DNA from: Quisquiliibacterium sp.
GTDB lineage: Bacteria; Pseudomonadota; Gammaproteobacteria; Burkholderiales; Burkholderiaceae_E
Assembly: GCA_030830765.1 (NCBI GenBank)
Contig: JAURMJ010000101.1
Location: 1-30,648 of the forward strand
Reading direction: 5' to 3'
Length of the DNA stretch: 30,648 bases
The notes below the pieces were generated by a model. That model was given only the letters and a program-made list of their open reading frames with translations. It was not told the origin of the DNA and searched no databases. Numbering within the stretch: position 1 is the stretch's first letter; the number at the start of each line of letters is the position of its first letter. The position numbers were made by a program, and so were the translations under genes. Positions 23,426-30,648 of the stretch are shown here, piece after piece.

Positions 23426-24594
23426 TGCTGCTTGAACTTGCTCAATGGCTGGCCCGCGATTTTCGAGCGTTCTCGGTCTTCAATTACCTGACGTTGCGCG
23501 CAGTCCTGGCGACCTTGACCGCGCTGGGCATCGGTCTGGTTTTTGGGCCAGCCCTGATCCGTCGCCTGACCGCAATGAAGGTCGGACAGGCTGTGCGTCA
23601 GGATGGACCGCAGACGCATCTGGTCAAATCCGGCACGCCGACGATGGGCGGTGCGCTGGTCCTGCTTTCGATCGGTGCAGCGACGCTGTTGTGGGCCGAT
23701 CTGGGCAACCGTTTCGTCTGGGTCGTGCTGATTGTGACGCTCGGTTTCGGCTGGGTCGGCTGGGTCGACGACTATCGCAAGGTGGTCAATAAGGACCCGA
23801 AAGGCATGCCAGCCGGGCAGAAGTATTTCTGGCAGTCATTAATCGGCATTGCGGCCGCGGTCTATCTCGCGTTTGCGGTGCCTGCGCAGTCCAATGCCGA
23901 AGCGGTCGACCTGTTCATGAAATGGTTGGCCAGCGGGCTGTCGATCGATCTGCCGCCCAAGGCTGATCTGATCGTTCCTTTCTTCAAGAACGTCGCCTAT
24001 CCGCTCGGGGTCTTCGGATTCATCACGTTGACCTATTTCGTCATCGTGGGCACCAGCAATGCAGTCAACCTGACCGATGGCGCGGACGGCCTGGCCATCA
24101 TGCCTGCGGTTCTGGTCGGAGCCGCGCTCGGCGCCTTTGCCTATGTCACCGGCAACTCGGTTTTTGCCAAATACCTGCTGATTCCCTATATCCCGGGTGC
24201 CGGCGAGTTGCTGGTGTTTTGTGCCGCAATCGTCGGGGCTGGTCTGGCCTTTCTGTGGTTCAACGCCTATCCGGCGCAGGTCTTCATGGGCGACGTCGGT
24301 GCACTCGCTCTGGGCGGTGCACTGGGAACGGTTGCGGTGATCGTGCGGCAGGAAATTGTGCTGTTCATCATGGGTGGTGTGTTCGTTGCAGAAACCGTGT
24401 CGGTGATGCTGCAGGTCGGTTACTTCAAGTACACCAAGCGCCGCTACGGACAGGGGCGGCGGATCTTCCGGATGGCCCCGCTGCATCACCATTTCGAAGT
24501 CGGCGGCGTCAAGGAGAGTCAGGTCGTGGTTCGTTTCTGGATCGTGACGATGATGCTGGTGCTGTTCGGTTTGTCCACTCTGAAACTGCGTTAA
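23425..24594 (+). CDS. mraY: Phospho-MurNAc-pentapeptide translocase MraY
   Basis: This 389-residue integral membrane enzyme with about ten helices transfers phospho-MurNAc-pentapeptide from UDP to undecaprenyl phosphate, making lipid I on the cytoplasmic face. Active-site residues are D115-D116 in WVDDYRK, D218 in [11 protein letters not shown]290 in [14 protein letters not shown] and the histidine cluster H354-H356 in LHHHFEVGG. It is about 30 residues longer than the E. coli protein (360), with extra sequence around the loop near residues 150-185, from memory a common trait in betaproteobacteria. ATG 23425 follows GGAGGAGGG, the strongest ribosome site of the cluster. Confidence 0.97.
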   Translation: MLLELAQWLARDFRAFSVFNYLTLRAVLATLTALGIGLVFGPALIRRLTAMKVGQAVRQDGPQTHLVKSGTPTMGGALVLLSIGAATLLWADLGNRFVWVVLIVTLGFGWVGWVDDYRKVVNKDPKGMPAGQKYFWQSLIGIAAAVYLAFAVPAQSNAEAVDLFMKWLASGLSIDLPPKADLIVPFFKNVAYPLGVFGFITLTYFVIVGTSNAVNLTDGADGLAIMPAVLVGAALGAFAYVTGNSVFAKYLLIPYIPGAGELLVFCAAIVGAGLAFLWFNAYPAQVFMGDVGALALGGALGTVAVIVRQEIVLFIMGGVFVAETVSVMLQVGYFKYTKRRYGQGRRIFRMAPLHHHFEVGGVKESQVVVRFWIVTMMLVLFGLSTLKLR

Positions 24595-24616
24595 CGCTTC
24601 GCTGATCCAACTGATC

Positions 24617-26116
24617 ATGGCTACCAATAAGACAAACGAACCCGTGCAGCTGCAGCTGTTCGACCTTTCCGGTCGACGCGCGCTGGTGGTCGGGCTCGGC
24701 CAGTCCGGGTTGGCAATGGCGCGCTGGGCCATGTTGCGCGGAGCAAAAGTCATCGTGGCTGATACCCGCGAACAGCCGGCACTGCTGCCAACGCTGCGCG
24801 AGGAACTGCCTGAGGTTGGCTTTATTGCCGGTCCGCTGCTTGAGTCGCTGCTTGAAGAGACCGAGGTGGTGTTATGGAGTCCCGGACTGTCAACAGAAAG
24901 CGGCGAATCGGCAGACTTCTATGCGGCAGCGTTGGAGCGTTCAATCCCAATCCTTGGTGAGATCGAACTCTTCGCACAGGCGCTCGCGGCAATGCGCGAG
25001 CAGGACTATCAGCCACGCGTGCTGGCCATCACAGGGACCAATGGCAAGACCACGACAGCGCGTCTGCTTGGGCATCTGTGCGAGCGGGCCGGGCTGAGCG
25101 TGATTGTGGCCGGCAATATTGCTCCGGCCGCGCTCGATGCCTTGCGCATTGCCATCGAGCAGGATGCGTTGCCGCAGGTCTGGGTGCTGGAGCTTTCCAG
25201 CTTTCAGCTGACCGTCACCGAAAGCCTTGCCCCGGATGTCGCAGCGATTCTGAACGTGACGCAGGATCACTTCGACTGGCACGCGTCGATGCAGCATTAC
25301 CTTGATGCCAAACAGCGCATATACCGAGGCGCGGCCGTCTGTGTCTTCAATCGCGACGATCCGGCCACGCGGCCGCGTCGCGACGCCAAGCTGGCCAGTT
25401 TCGGGACCGGTGCTCCAGCCGAAGACGGTGATTTCGGTATAGCGCATGACGGCGGACTGCGCTGGCTTGCGCAGGCGGTTCCTGCCGAGGAGCCGATCGG
25501 ACGCCGTCGCAAGGAACCGGTCGCGATCATGGTCAAGCGTCTGATGCCGGCCGAAGCGTTGCGGCTGCGCGGCACACATAACCAGTTGAATGTCCTCGCA
25601 GCGCTGGCGATGGCGAGTGCGATCGGTGTGCCCATGGCGCGCATGCTGCATGCGCTGCGCGATTTTGAAGGTGAGGCACATCGCTGCCAGCTGGTCGCCA
25701 GCATCAACGAAGTCGAGTACTACGATGACAGCAAGGGGACCAACGTCGGTGCGACGGTTGCTGCGCTGGCCGGCCTGGGCAAGCGCTGTGTCCTGATCGC
25801 AGGGGGTGAAGGCAAGGGCCAGGACTTTTCACCTCTGATGGGGACTGTGCGCAGCCATGCACGCGCAGTGTTGCTGATCGGTCGTGATGCTCCGATGATT
25901 CAAGATGCGATTGCCGCCAGTGGCGTGCCTGTTGAGCAGTGCGCGTCACTGCAGGCCGCGGTCGCACGGGCAGCTCAGCTTGCGACGGCGCGCGACGCGG
26001 TGCTGCTGTCGCCGGCCTGCGCAAGCTTTGACATGTTCCGTAATTACGGGCACCGCGGCGAAGTCTTTGTCGAGGCGGTCAAGGATCTTGCATTGGAGGC
26101 GGGGATCCCATGCTGA
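24617..26116 (+). CDS. murD: UDP-MurNAc-L-alanine:D-glutamate ligase MurD
   Basis: This 499-residue Mur ligase adds D-glutamate to UDP-MurNAc-L-Ala in the cytoplasm. A Rossmann-like UMP domain (RALVVGLGQSGLAMARW, 21-37) is followed by the ATP loop GTNGKTT at 140-146, ELSSFQL, NVTQDHFDWH, DDSKGTNVGAT and the C-terminal LLSPACASFDMFRNYGHRG. It is about 60 residues longer than E. coli MurD (438). The extra length is an N-terminal extension (residues 1-18) and an insertion near VPAEEPIGRRRKEPVA. ATG 24617 lies 22 bases after mraY, the one non-overlapping junction between rsmH and ddl, and has no strong ribosome site. It overlaps ftsW by 7 bases. Confidence 0.96.
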   Translation: MATNKTNEPVQLQLFDLSGRRALVVGLGQSGLAMARWAMLRGAKVIVADTREQPALLPTLREELPEVGFIAGPLLESLLEETEVVLWSPGLSTESGESADFYAAALERSIPILGEIELFAQALAAMREQDYQPRVLAITGTNGKTTTARLLGHLCERAGLSVIVAGNIAPAALDALRIAIEQDALPQVWVLELSSFQLTVTESLAPDVAAILNVTQDHFDWHASMQHYLDAKQRIYRGAAVCVFNRDDPATRPRRDAKLASFGTGAPAEDGDFGIAHDGGLRWLAQAVPAEEPIGRRRKEPVAIMVKRLMPAEALRLRGTHNQLNVLAALAMASAIGVPMARMLHALRDFEGEAHRCQLVASINEVEYYDDSKGTNVGATVAALAGLGKRCVLIAGGEGKGQDFSPLMGTVRSHARAVLLIGRDAPMIQDAIAASGVPVEQCASLQAAVARAAQLATARDAVLLSPACASFDMFRNYGHRGEVFVEAVKDLALEAGIPC

Positions 26117-27306
26117 GCCTGCGCCTGCCATTCAGAAATACCGGTGCCCGCACGTCCGCCCGGAGCGTATCGGGCAGCGCATTGCAGTCGGTCGATCTGT
26201 CCTTCATCTGGGTCGTCGCACTGCTGCTGCTGGCGGGTCTTGTGATGGTCTACTCGGCGTCCATCGCGTTGCCCGAGTCGCCGCGTTTCGCAAATTACAA
26301 GCCTTCGCATTTTCTGGCGCGCCATGCGTTCGCAATCACGCTGGGTGTGGTCTTTGCGCTGGTCACCTTTTCGTTGCCGATCCGATTCTGGGAGAAATGG
26401 GCGCCGATTCTTTTCCTCCTTGGACTCGTGCTGCTGGTGATCGTGTTGATTCCCGGTGTCGGCAAGGTGGTTTACGGGGCGCGTCGCTGGCTGTCGTTGT
26501 ACGTGCTGAATCTGCAGCCATCGGAACTGATGAAGCTTTTTGTGATCTTGTATGCAGCCGACTACACGGTGCGCAAACAGGATTACATGCAGAACTTCTC
26601 ACGCGGCTTCATGCCCGTGGGGACCGCGGTTGCGCTTGTGGGTCTGCTGCTGCTGCTTGAACCGGATCTGGGCGCATTCATCGTAATTGCCGCAGTCGCA
26701 ATGGGCGTGCTGTTCCTGGGGGGCGTCAATGGGCGTTTGTTTGCCGGGCTGGTCGTGATTACGATTTCGACATTCGTCTTGCTGATTCTGCTGTCGCCGT
26801 GGCGGCGTGATCGGATCTTCGCGTATCTCGATCCGTTTGCTGATCCGCTGGGCAAGGGTTATCAGTTGACCCACTCGCTGATCGCATTTGGGCGTGGCGA
26901 GCTTTTTGGTGTCGGCCTGGGCGCGTCGGTCGAGAAGCTTCATTACCTGCCGGAGGCACATACCGATTTCCTGCTTGCAGTTGTTGGCGAGGAACTCGGC
27001 CTGATTGGCGTTCTGACGCTGATTGTGATGTTCTACTGGCTGACGCGGCGCTCTTTTGAAATTGGCCGCCAGGCGATTGCCCTGGATCGGGTGTTCGCCG
27101 GCCTGACGGCCAAGGGGATCGGACTGTGGATCGGATTCCAGGCCTTCATCAACATGGGCGTGAATCTCGGACTGCTGCCCACCAAAGGCCTGACGCTGCC
27201 GCTGATGAGTTACGGGGGCACTGGCATCCTGGTCAACTGCGTCGCACTAGCCATCGTGCTTCGAGTCGACTTTGAGAACCGCAAGATGATGCGAGGTGCC
27301 CTGTGA
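26110..27306 (+). CDS. ftsW: Septal peptidoglycan glycosyltransferase FtsW
   Basis: This 398-residue SEDS-family inner-membrane protein with about ten helices polymerises lipid II at the septum in complex with FtsI. The catalytic aspartate is D286 in [15 protein letters not shown], corresponding to the essential Asp of FtsW/RodA. Other family marks are [30 protein letters not shown] and the end [19 protein letters not shown]. Placement before murG in a dcw cluster and the MVYSAS block favour FtsW over RodA. ATG 26110 follows GGAGGCGGGG and overlaps murD; the stop overlaps murG as GTGA. Confidence 0.96.
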   Translation: MLSLRLPFRNTGARTSARSVSGSALQSVDLSFIWVVALLLLAGLVMVYSASIALPESPRFANYKPSHFLARHAFAITLGVVFALVTFSLPIRFWEKWAPILFLLGLVLLVIVLIPGVGKVVYGARRWLSLYVLNLQPSELMKLFVILYAADYTVRKQDYMQNFSRGFMPVGTAVALVGLLLLLEPDLGAFIVIAAVAMGVLFLGGVNGRLFAGLVVITISTFVLLILLSPWRRDRIFAYLDPFADPLGKGYQLTHSLIAFGRGELFGVGLGASVEKLHYLPEAHTDFLLAVVGEELGLIGVLTLIVMFYWLTRRSFEIGRQAIALDRVFAGLTAKGIGLWIGFQAFINMGVNLGLLPTKGLTLPLMSYGGTGILVNCVALAIVLRVDFENRKMMRGAL

Positions 27307-28367
27307 GCCGCACCTTGATGATCATGGCGGGTGGAACCGGAGGGCACGTGATGCCCGGGCTTGCGGTCGCGCACGCGATGAGACGGCGCGGCTGGACGGT
27401 TGTCTGGATGGGTAATCCCGCAGGCATGGAGGCAAGTCTTGTTCCGCGCCACGGCATTCCGATGCACTGGGTCCGGTTCGGCGGATTACGTGGCAAGGGT
27501 TTGCGCACCAAGCTGATGCTGCCGCTGAATCTGATGCGCGCTTTCTGGCAGGCACTGCGCGAACTGCGCTCTGCTCGACCGGCTGTTGTGCTGGGCATGG
27601 GTGGCTACATTGCATTTCCGGGCGGCATGATGGCCGCATTGCTCAGGTTGCCGCTTGTTGTGCATGAGCAGAATGCGGTGGCCGGCCTGGTCAACAAGGT
27701 GTTGGCCAGATTCGCCTCGCGCAGCCTTGTCGCCTTCCCTGAGGCGCTGCCTGGCGCGCAATGGTGTGGCAATCCGGTGCGCCCGCAGATCGCTGCGCTG
27801 CCCGACCCCTCGGAACGGTTTTCAGGTCGTGAAGGCCCGCTGCGGCTGCTGGTTGTCGGCGGCAGCCTGGGGGCTGCGGCTCTGAATGAAATGCTGCCTC
27901 AGGCCTTGGCGATCTTGCCCGAGGCACAGCGTCCGATCGTGACTCACCAGAGTGGCAAGGGGCATCGCCAGGCAGTCCAGTCCGCCTACCGCAAGGTGGG
28001 CGTCGATGCCGTCGCAGTGGAGTTTATCGATGACATTGCAGCCGAATACGCGCAGGCCGATCTGGTGGTCTGTCGGGCGGGCGCAATGACGGTGTCCGAA
28101 CTGGCGGCGGCGGGCGTGGCCAGCATTCTGGTGCCGTTTCCGCATGCAGTTGACGATCACCAGAGCGTCAATGCCCGCTACCTGTCCGAGCGCGGCGCAG
28201 CGGTGCTGATGCCGCAAACCGAATTGAATCCCGGGCGACTCGCAGCCCTGCTGGGCGACCTGGATCGCCAGCGATTGCTTCAGATGGCCATCTTGGCGCG
28301 TCAGGCTGCGCGTGTAGATGCCGCTGAGCAGGTTGCAGATGTCTGCGAGGCGGTCTCAAGAAAATGA
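27303..28367 (+). CDS. murG: UDP-GlcNAc:lipid I N-acetylglucosaminyltransferase MurG
   Basis: This 354-residue GT-B glycosyltransferase on the cytoplasmic side of the membrane adds GlcNAc to lipid I, giving lipid II. The N-terminal glycine-rich loop [16 protein letters not shown] (8-23) binds the acceptor. [28 protein letters not shown] and [10 protein letters not shown] follow, and the donor site is [17 protein letters not shown] with [19 protein letters not shown]. Length equals that of E. coli MurG (355). The start is GTG within the ftsW stop, and the stop overlaps murC as ATGA, so its synthesis probably depends on ftsW translation. Confidence 0.97.
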   Translation: MSRTLMIMAGGTGGHVMPGLAVAHAMRRRGWTVVWMGNPAGMEASLVPRHGIPMHWVRFGGLRGKGLRTKLMLPLNLMRAFWQALRELRSARPAVVLGMGGYIAFPGGMMAALLRLPLVVHEQNAVAGLVNKVLARFASRSLVAFPEALPGAQWCGNPVRPQIAALPDPSERFSGREGPLRLLVVGGSLGAAALNEMLPQALAILPEAQRPIVTHQSGKGHRQAVQSAYRKVGVDAVAVEFIDDIAAEYAQADLVVCRAGAMTVSELAAAGVASILVPFPHAVDDHQSVNARYLSERGAAVLMPQTELNPGRLAALLGDLDRQRLLQMAILARQAARVDAAEQVADVCEAVSRK

Positions 28368-29782
28368 AACACAAGGTCAGACACATCCATTTCGTCGGTA
28401 TCGGCGGCGCCGGGATGAGCGGCATTGCCGAAGTGTTGCTCAACCTCGGCTATCAGGTCAGTGGTTCCGATATTTCCGAGAGCGCAGTCACACGGCGTCT
28501 GGTTACGCTTGGTGCGCGGGTCCATCTGGGTCATGCGGCATCGCATATTGCGCAGGCCGACTGTGTTGTCACCTCCACCGCTGTTCGGGCCGACAACCCT
28601 GAGGTGCTTGCTGCTCGCGCTGCCCGCGTACCGGTCGTTCCACGCGCGTTGATGCTCGCCGAGTTGATGAAGCTCAAGCAAGGCATCGCGATTGCCGGCA
28701 CGCATGGCAAGACGACGACGACCAGTCTGGTCTCTTCAATCCTGGCCCAGGGCGGCATGGATCCGACCTTTGTGATCGGAGGGCGCCTGAACAGCGCCGG
28801 CGTCAATGCGCGGCTGGGGACCGGGGACTACATCGTTGTCGAGGCAGATGAATCCGACGGTTCATTCCTGAATCTGACGCCGATGATCGCTGTCGTCACG
28901 AATATCGATGCCGATCACATGGAAACCTACGGGCATGACCTGGCACGTCTCAAGCATGCCTTTATCGAGTTCACGCAAAGGCTGCCTTTCTATGGGGCTG
29001 CCGTGCTGTGCATCGACGATCCGAATGTGCGCGAGATCCTGCCGTTCGTCTCCAAGCAGGTCCTGCGTTACGGCTTCTCTCCCGAGGCACAGTTCCGCGC
29101 GGTCGATGCCCGGCCCGATGGTGATCGGATGCGTTTCACGCTGCTGCGCGAAGACAGTGAGCCGTTGCCGATCGTTCTGAATGTGCCTGGCATGCACAAC
29201 GTGCAGAACGCGCTGGCCGCGATCGCGGTTGCCGATGAACTTGGCGTATCCGATGACGCGATCGTCACCGCGCTGTCTGAGTTCAGCGGTGTCGGGCGCC
29301 GCTTCCAGCGTCATGGCGAACTGCCGACCTCCGATGGTGGTCGTTTCACCCTGATTGACGACTATGGTCATCACCCGGTCGAGATGGCCGCGACGCTGGC
29401 TGCTGCGCGCGGTGCTTACCCGGGGCGCCGGCTTGTGCTTGCCTTCCAGCCGCATCGTTATACCCGCACCCGTGACCTGTTCGAGGATTTTGTTCGTGTG
29501 CTGTCAACGCCCGATGTCTTGCTGCTGGCTGACGTCTATCCGGCCGGTGAGGCTCCGATCGTCGCTGCCGATGGCAGGGCACTTGCACGTGCGGTGCGGG
29601 TCTCGGGTCGCGTCGAGCCGGTCTTCGTCGAAGACATCGCGCAGCTGCCCGGAACAATCATCGACACAGCCCGCAACGGTGATGTGGTGCTGACGATGGG
29701 AGCCGGTTCGATTGGTGCAGTACCGACCCAGGTTCGAGACCTGAGCGGCGAGACAGGAGATGACGATGCCCGGCACGCCTGA
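28364..29782 (+). CDS. murC: UDP-MurNAc:L-alanine ligase MurC
   Basis: This 472-residue Mur ligase adds the first amino acid, L-alanine, to UDP-MurNAc in the cytoplasm. The UMP-domain loop [17 protein letters not shown] (9-25) is followed by the ATP loop GTHGKTT at 112-118, [36 protein letters not shown] and [20 protein letters not shown] with histidine in place of asparagine separates MurC from MurD, E and F. ATG 28364 overlaps the murG stop, and its 3' end overlaps ddl by 17 bases. Confidence 0.97.
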   Translation: MKHKVRHIHFVGIGGAGMSGIAEVLLNLGYQVSGSDISESAVTRRLVTLGARVHLGHAASHIAQADCVVTSTAVRADNPEVLAARAARVPVVPRALMLAELMKLKQGIAIAGTHGKTTTTSLVSSILAQGGMDPTFVIGGRLNSAGVNARLGTGDYIVVEADESDGSFLNLTPMIAVVTNIDADHMETYGHDLARLKHAFIEFTQRLPFYGAAVLCIDDPNVREILPFVSKQVLRYGFSPEAQFRAVDARPDGDRMRFTLLREDSEPLPIVLNVPGMHNVQNALAAIAVADELGVSDDAIVTALSEFSGVGRRFQRHGELPTSDGGRFTLIDDYGHHPVEMAATLAAARGAYPGRRLVLAFQPHRYTRTRDLFEDFVRVLSTPDVLLLADVYPAGEAPIVAADGRALARAVRVSGRVEPVFVEDIAQLPGTIIDTARNGDVVLTMGAGSIGAVPTQVRDLSGETGDDDARHA

Positions 29783-30648
29783 TTCGACGCAGATGGGCAA
29801 GGTTGCCGTGCTGTTCGGTGGGCGCTCGGCCGAGCGTGAAATCTCGATCCGTTCGGGCTCCGGCGTTCTGGCTGCCCTGCAGCGTCAGGGAGTGAAGGCG
29901 TACGCCTTTGATCCGGCCGAACGGGCGATGGACGAGTTACGTCGCGAAGGCTTCGAGCGGGTGTTCATCGCCCTGCATGGTCGCTACGGCGAAGATGGCA
30001 CGGTGCAGGGGGCCCTCGAACTGCTCGGTATTCCGTACACGGGCTCCGGCGTGATGGCCTCGTCAGTTGCAATGGACAAGACCTTCACCAAACGGGTCTG
30101 GATCACCCATGGCCTGCCGACACCGCGGTTTGAATTGCTGCGTCGCGGTGATTCGTTGGATGGTCTGGCTGACCGTCTTGGTCTGCCACTGATCCTGAAA
30201 CCGCCGCATGAGGGGTCAACCATTGGTGTGAGCAAGGTGGTGGCCGAGGGCGAGTTGCAGCCGGCCTTCGAACTGGCAGCCCGTTACGACAATGAAGTGC
30301 TTGCCGAGCAATTCATCGATGGTGCTGAACTGACGGTTGCGATCCTGGGCAAGGGGGAACAGGCGCATGCCTTGCCGGTCATCGAAATTCGCGCACCTGG
30401 CGGTCAGTACGACTATCACAACAAGTACTTTGGCAACGAAACACAGTATCTGTGCCCAGCTCCGCTTTCCGAGCAGATCTCGGCGCAGGTCCGGAACATC
30501 TCTGAGCAGGCTTATCGCGCGATCGGTTGCGAAGGCTGGGCGCGCGTCGACCTGATGCTCGATCGCGACGGTCAGCCATGGCTGCTGGAGATCAACACAC
30601 CGCCTGGCATGACCGATCACTCGCTGGTCCCGATGGCTGCCCGTGCCC
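29766..30648 (+). CDS. ddl: D-alanine:D-alanine ligase (3' end beyond window)
   Basis: The first 294 residues of an ATP-grasp ligase that makes D-Ala-D-Ala for Mur[18 protein letters not shown] holds the substrate-binding E23. [25 protein letters not shown], the glycine-rich loop [23 protein letters not shown] and the metal/ATP site [20 protein letters not shown] follow. About 15-20 residues are missing at the end (DdlB is about 306). ATG 29766 is chosen because AGGAG lies 6 bases upstream; the ATG at 29760 abuts AGGAG directly. The gene overlaps murC by 17 bases; ftsQ, ftsA and ftsZ would be expected next. Confidence 0.96.
   Translation, partial: MPGTPDSTQMGKVAVLFGGRSAEREISIRSGSGVLAALQRQGVKAYAFDPAERAMDELRREGFERVFIALHGRYGEDGTVQGALELLGIPYTGSGVMASSVAMDKTFTKRVWITHGLPTPRFELLRRGDSLDGLADRLGLPLILKPPHEGSTIGVSKVVAEGELQPAFELAARYDNEVLAEQFIDGAELTVAILGKGEQAHALPVIEIRAPGGQYDYHNKYFGNETQYLCPAPLSEQISAQVRNISEQAYRAIGCEGWARVDLMLDRDGQPWLLEINTPPGMTDHSLVPMAARA

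Noticed and set aside
1..30648. CRISPR arrays, tRNA or rRNA genes, insertion sequences and phage genes
   Set aside because: No regularly spaced repeats, cloverleaf-like sequences, transposase-like proteins or terminal repeats were seen while reading.

Overview
The window is a piece of chromosome from a GC-rich Gram-negative bacterium, most likely a betaproteobacterium of the order Burkholderiales. Three things point there: the division and cell-wall (dcw) gene order, a class A RNase P RNA immediately upstream of mraZ, and a MurE with the meso-diaminopimelate motif DNPR. There are also many acyl-CoA catabolic genes and a pyrC-DUF3025 pair. I see no mobile elements, tRNAs, rRNAs, CRISPR arrays or phage genes. 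The genus cannot be fixed from the sequence alone.

Positions 1-10,800 are a catabolic block with several strand switches. A gene end (perhaps Hsp20) meets a family III CoA-transferase at a strong hairpin. A YciA-type thioesterase lies divergent from an Atm1/HMT1-like ABC exporter. The exporter is coupled to a second CoA-transferase whose two halves appear in swapped order. Five genes on the minus strand then form a probable operon. In transcription order they encode a crotonase-fold enzyme lacking both hydratase glutamates, a 3-hydroxyisobutyrate dehydrogenase-like enzyme, two adjacent acyl-CoA dehydrogenases and a zinc-free quinone-oxidoreductase-type enzyme. Together they look like a beta-oxidation-like route for an unidentified acid.

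Positions 10,980-16,264 are on the plus strand. A tartrate/D-malate dehydrogenase-type enzyme and glycerate 2-kinase overlap (tartrate to glycerate to 2-phosphoglycerate). They are followed by dihydroorotase pyrC, a DUF3025 protein and D-erythronate dehydrogenase denD.

Positions 16,378-30,648 hold rnpB, an AT-rich 243-bp regulatory gap and the dcw cluster: mraZ, rsmH, ftsL, ftsI, murE, murF, mraY, murD, ftsW, murG, murC and ddl, the last cut by the window edge. Most junctions overlap by 1-17 bases, so translation is probably coupled. The gap carries four GTGG-type boxes spaced exactly 10 bp, a clear MraZ operator, plus a 10-bp perfect inverted repeat enclosing a second hairpin. The cluster makes lipid II from UDP-MurNAc (MurC, D, E, F, MraY, MurG), supplies D-Ala-D-Ala (Ddl) and builds the septal synthase (FtsW-FtsI with FtsL).

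Nothing here amounts to a wholly new system. The most unusual items are the permuted CoA-transferase, the crotonase with decarboxylase-like residues, the paired acyl-CoA dehydrogenases and the layered regulatory gap before mraZ.
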